DNA from: Aminobacter ciceronei
GTDB taxonomy: Bacteria > Pseudomonadota > Alphaproteobacteria > Rhizobiales > Rhizobiaceae
NCBI RefSeq assembly: GCF_014138625.1
Contig: NZ_JACJHY010000023.1
Coordinates: 1 to 64,000, forward strand
Direction: 5' to 3'
Length of the DNA stretch: 64,000 bases
Part shown: positions 62,311 through 64,000 of the stretch, piece by piece
How positions within the stretch are numbered: the stretch's first letter is position 1
Layout of the letters: each line of letters starts with the position of its first letter
Made by a program: the position numbers and the translations under genes
The notes under the pieces: generated by a model
What the model saw: only the letters and a program-made list of their open reading frames with translations
The model's database searches: none
Told to the model about the DNA's origin: nothing

Positions 62311-62353
62311 CCGAATGCGACATCGAGTGGCGCATTCGCCATGTCGCATTCGG
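62311..62353 (-). repeat. 13-bp perfect inverted repeat between hydrolase and dppA
   Basis: CCGAATGCGACAT (62311-62323) and ATGTCGCATTCGG (62341-62353) are perfect reverse complements around a 17-nt spacer that itself repeats GCGCATTCGCC-like sequence. It lies 17 bp after the hydrolase stop and 82 bp before the dppA start. No T-run follows, so an operator or a processing hairpin is as likely as a terminator. Confidence 0.65.
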
Positions 62354-62370
62354 AACAGTCGTTCTGAACG

Positions 62371-64000
62371 TCAGATGTGGTCGCGAGCGACGATCTCGCT
62401 GAAATTGCGCTCGAAAACCAGAATCTCGCCTTCATAGGCCTCGATGCGGCCGGTGAGATGGAAATTCTCACCGTCCGAACGCATGGTGGTGAAGGTTTCG
62501 GTCCTGACCGACCAATTGTCGCGTTTCAGCGTCTGGGTCCAATGGGTCTCGCCATGGGCCGCGAGAGGGTCGGCAGGATCGATGCTCCAGGACTCGCGGG
62601 CGACCTCACCGACCGCCAGTCCATGGTCGAGATCGCGGGTCTCGCCGAAGTCGTCGACGATGCGAAGAGTGACCTTGCCGTCCGCGCGTTCGACCTTGCG
62701 GAGGTGGCTGTCCTCGCGCAGTGTTTCGATCTGCCAGGGGGTGGCGCCCTCCGGTTCCTGGAACGTCCATTCGTCGCCTTTGCCCGAGGCCCGCACCGGC
62801 AGCTCGATCGCGCCACCGTGGATCGTCAGCGTCACCTCTTCCGGCGATGGCCAGACCAGCGGCCAGTAGGTCGAGGATATGGAGACGCGCAGCCGGTTAC
62901 CTGCAGCGACGCGGTAGGCGATGTCGTCGAGCTTGAATGCGATCTCCATCGTCTCGCCTGACACCACGTCCTCGGGGAACTCATGGCTGTTGCGCTGGCA
63001 GAGGTTGAGCACGCCATAGGTGACACGCGTCGAGGCACCGTCGGGCTGGACGTCGCACAGGCGCACCGCCACCATCGCACGCCGGCGGTCGGCGGCTAGC
63101 TTCAGCCGGATGACCGGGCTGCCGACGATGTCGAGCGGTGCCTCGAGTGCGGCACCGTCGAAGCAGGCCGACTTGGCGTCGTCGGCGCGCTGGTCTCCCG
63201 GCAGTTCCGGCCCGAGCCAGATGGCGCAGTATTCGCCACCATCCATGCCGCAATCCTGCGGCGAGTTGATCGACACCGGCGCCTCCAGCTCGACGCCCTC
63301 GGCCAACATGCCGTTGGTGCCGAGCGCCAGGGTCCTGGTCGCGATCTCTGGCGAAGGCCATTGCCGCTCGGCGATCCAGCGGCCCTGGCGCTCCAGATAC
63401 CACTCGCGCGGTGGCTCGGACTCCATGAGGTAGAGCCGCATCGCCGGATCGTCTTCGACGCCGGTCTCCCTGCCCTTCAACCAGTGGTCCCACCAGCGCA
63501 AAGCCTCTTGCAGGAAGCCGATGGCCGGCTTCGGCACGGCGAAATGCGGATATTTGTGCACCCATGGCCCGGCGATGCCCTTGACCGGCGCCTTGAGGTT
63601 GCTGACCAGGCGCGAGACGGTGTTCTTGTAGGAGTCGCCCCAGCCGCCGATGGCGAGCACGGCGGCCTTGATGGCCGAGTAGTCCTCGTTGACCGAGCCG
63701 CGCTTCCAGTAGGCGTCGCGACGTTGGTGGTTCAGCCAGTGTGCGGGCAGGAAGGGCTCATGCTCCAGCCGGTCTAGCCACATATCGCGCCACTTTTCAC
63801 CGACCAGCGCCGGATCCGGCGGCCTGGAGGAGTAGGACAGCATGGTTGCGCCCCAGCCCATGTTCTCGTTCAACAGCAGGCCGCCCTTGTAGTGGATGTC
63901 GTCGGCGTAGCGATCGTCGGTCGAGCACAGCGTGATGATCGCCTTCAGCGCCTTGGGCTGGAGGGCCGCCACCTGCAGGCCGTTGAAGCCGCCCCAGGAG
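62371..64000 (-). CDS. CocE/NonD-family hydrolase (X-Pro dipeptidyl-peptidase type), 5' truncated by window edge
   Basis: A large alpha/beta hydrolase; 543 codons are visible and the frame continues past the window end. The first complete codon in the window (63997-63999) is the Ser of SWGGFNGLQVAALQP, i.e. the nucleophile of the GxSWGG elbow. ITLCSTDDRYADDIHYKGG and GIAGPWVHKYPH follow; the C-terminal half is the beta jelly-roll of the family (AGNRLRVSISSTYWPLVWPSPE). Relatives cleave esters such as cocaine, or X-Pro and beta-lactam amides. It precedes the dpp operon, so it may process the imported compound. Confidence 0.88.
   Translation of the reverse strand, partial: SWGGFNGLQVAALQPKALKAIITLCSTDDRYADDIHYKGGLLLNENMGWGATMLSYSSRPPDPALVGEKWRDMWLDRLEHEPFLPAHWLNHQRRDAYWKRGSVNEDYSAIKAAVLAIGGWGDSYKNTVSRLVSNLKAPVKGIAGPWVHKYPHFAVPKPAIGFLQEALRWWDHWLKGRETGVEDDPAMRLYLMESEPPREWYLERQGRWIAERQWPSPEIATRTLALGTNGMLAEGVELEAPVSINSPQDCGMDGGEYCAIWLGPELPGDQRADDAKSACFDGAALEAPLDIVGSPVIRLKLAADRRRAMVAVRLCDVQPDGASTRVTYGVLNLCQRNSHEFPEDVVSGETMEIAFKLDDIAYRVAAGNRLRVSISSTYWPLVWPSPEEVTLTIHGGAIELPVRASGKGDEWTFQEPEGATPWQIETLREDSHLRKVERADGKVTLRIVDDFGETRDLDHGLAVGEVARESWSIDPADPLAAHGETHWTQTLKRDNWSVRTETFTTMRSDGENFHLTGRIEAYEGEILVFERNFSEIVARDHI

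Noticed and set aside
1-64000. CRISPR arrays, tRNA/rRNA genes, insertion sequences or phage attachment sites
   Set aside because: I saw no regularly spaced direct repeats, cloverleaf-like sequences, transposase motifs or integrase genes.

Overview
The window is GC-rich chromosomal DNA from an alphaproteobacterium. Tightly packed ABC-transporter/catabolic operons, a rhizobial-type iron-responsive (IRO) box, a xylA/xylB pair, a carnitine pathway and short palindromic intergenic repeats all fit a member of the Rhizobiales, most likely near Mesorhizobium/Aminobacter (Phyllobacteriaceae). The genus is inference. I see no rRNA, tRNA, transposase, phage gene or CRISPR array, and two genes run off the ends.

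Layout. 1-1088: 3' part of a GcvT-fold aminomethyltransferase. 1176-4991 (minus): ferric-iron ABC importer FbpC-FbpB-FbpA behind a candidate RirA box. 5429-16804 (minus): a nine-gene sugar/polyol operon with a CUT2 ABC importer, SorC-family regulator, aldo/keto reductase, GlpD-like flavoprotein, DhnA/LsrF-type aldolase, FGGY kinase and GMC oxidoreductase. 17190-23755 (plus): an NMT1/SsuA-type ABC importer, GntR regulator, atypical Ldh-family protein, BAAT-family hydrolase and DUF1684 protein. 23853-24939: small XRE-like protein and an exported lipase-like hydrolase.

25009-30758: an apparent HPr-kinase-related/PqqD-related island (PqqD-like protein, HprK-like kinase, two GT2 glycosyltransferases, NTP_transf_5 nucleotidyltransferase, plus a divergent glycosyltransferase). 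No substrate is known for this class, and it is the best candidate here for an undescribed system. 30878-35317: a cobalamin riboswitch controlling a BtuF/C/D-like importer and a luciferase-like flavin monooxygenase.

35325-48737: mixed housekeeping and accessory genes: TetA-like MFS exporter, aldehyde dehydrogenase, metallo-beta-lactamase-fold hydrolase overlapping a phosphofructokinase, L,D-transpeptidase, LysE exporter, TTC38-like TPR protein, xylulokinase, SnoaL-like protein, xylose isomerase, GNAT and HAD proteins. 48734-56012: carnitine/gamma-butyrobetaine catabolism (CdhR-like regulator, BKACE cleavage enzyme, carnitine dehydrogenase, acyl-CoA dehydrogenase, ADP-forming acyl-CoA synthetase, CaiD-like hydratase), followed by an HSL-family esterase. 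57178-64000 (minus): a Dpp/Opp-type importer and a CocE/NonD hydrolase cut by the window end.

A recurrent theme is uptake coupled to catabolism. In three ABC operons a strong hairpin lies just behind the solute-binding-protein gene, which would favour expression of the binding protein over the membrane components.
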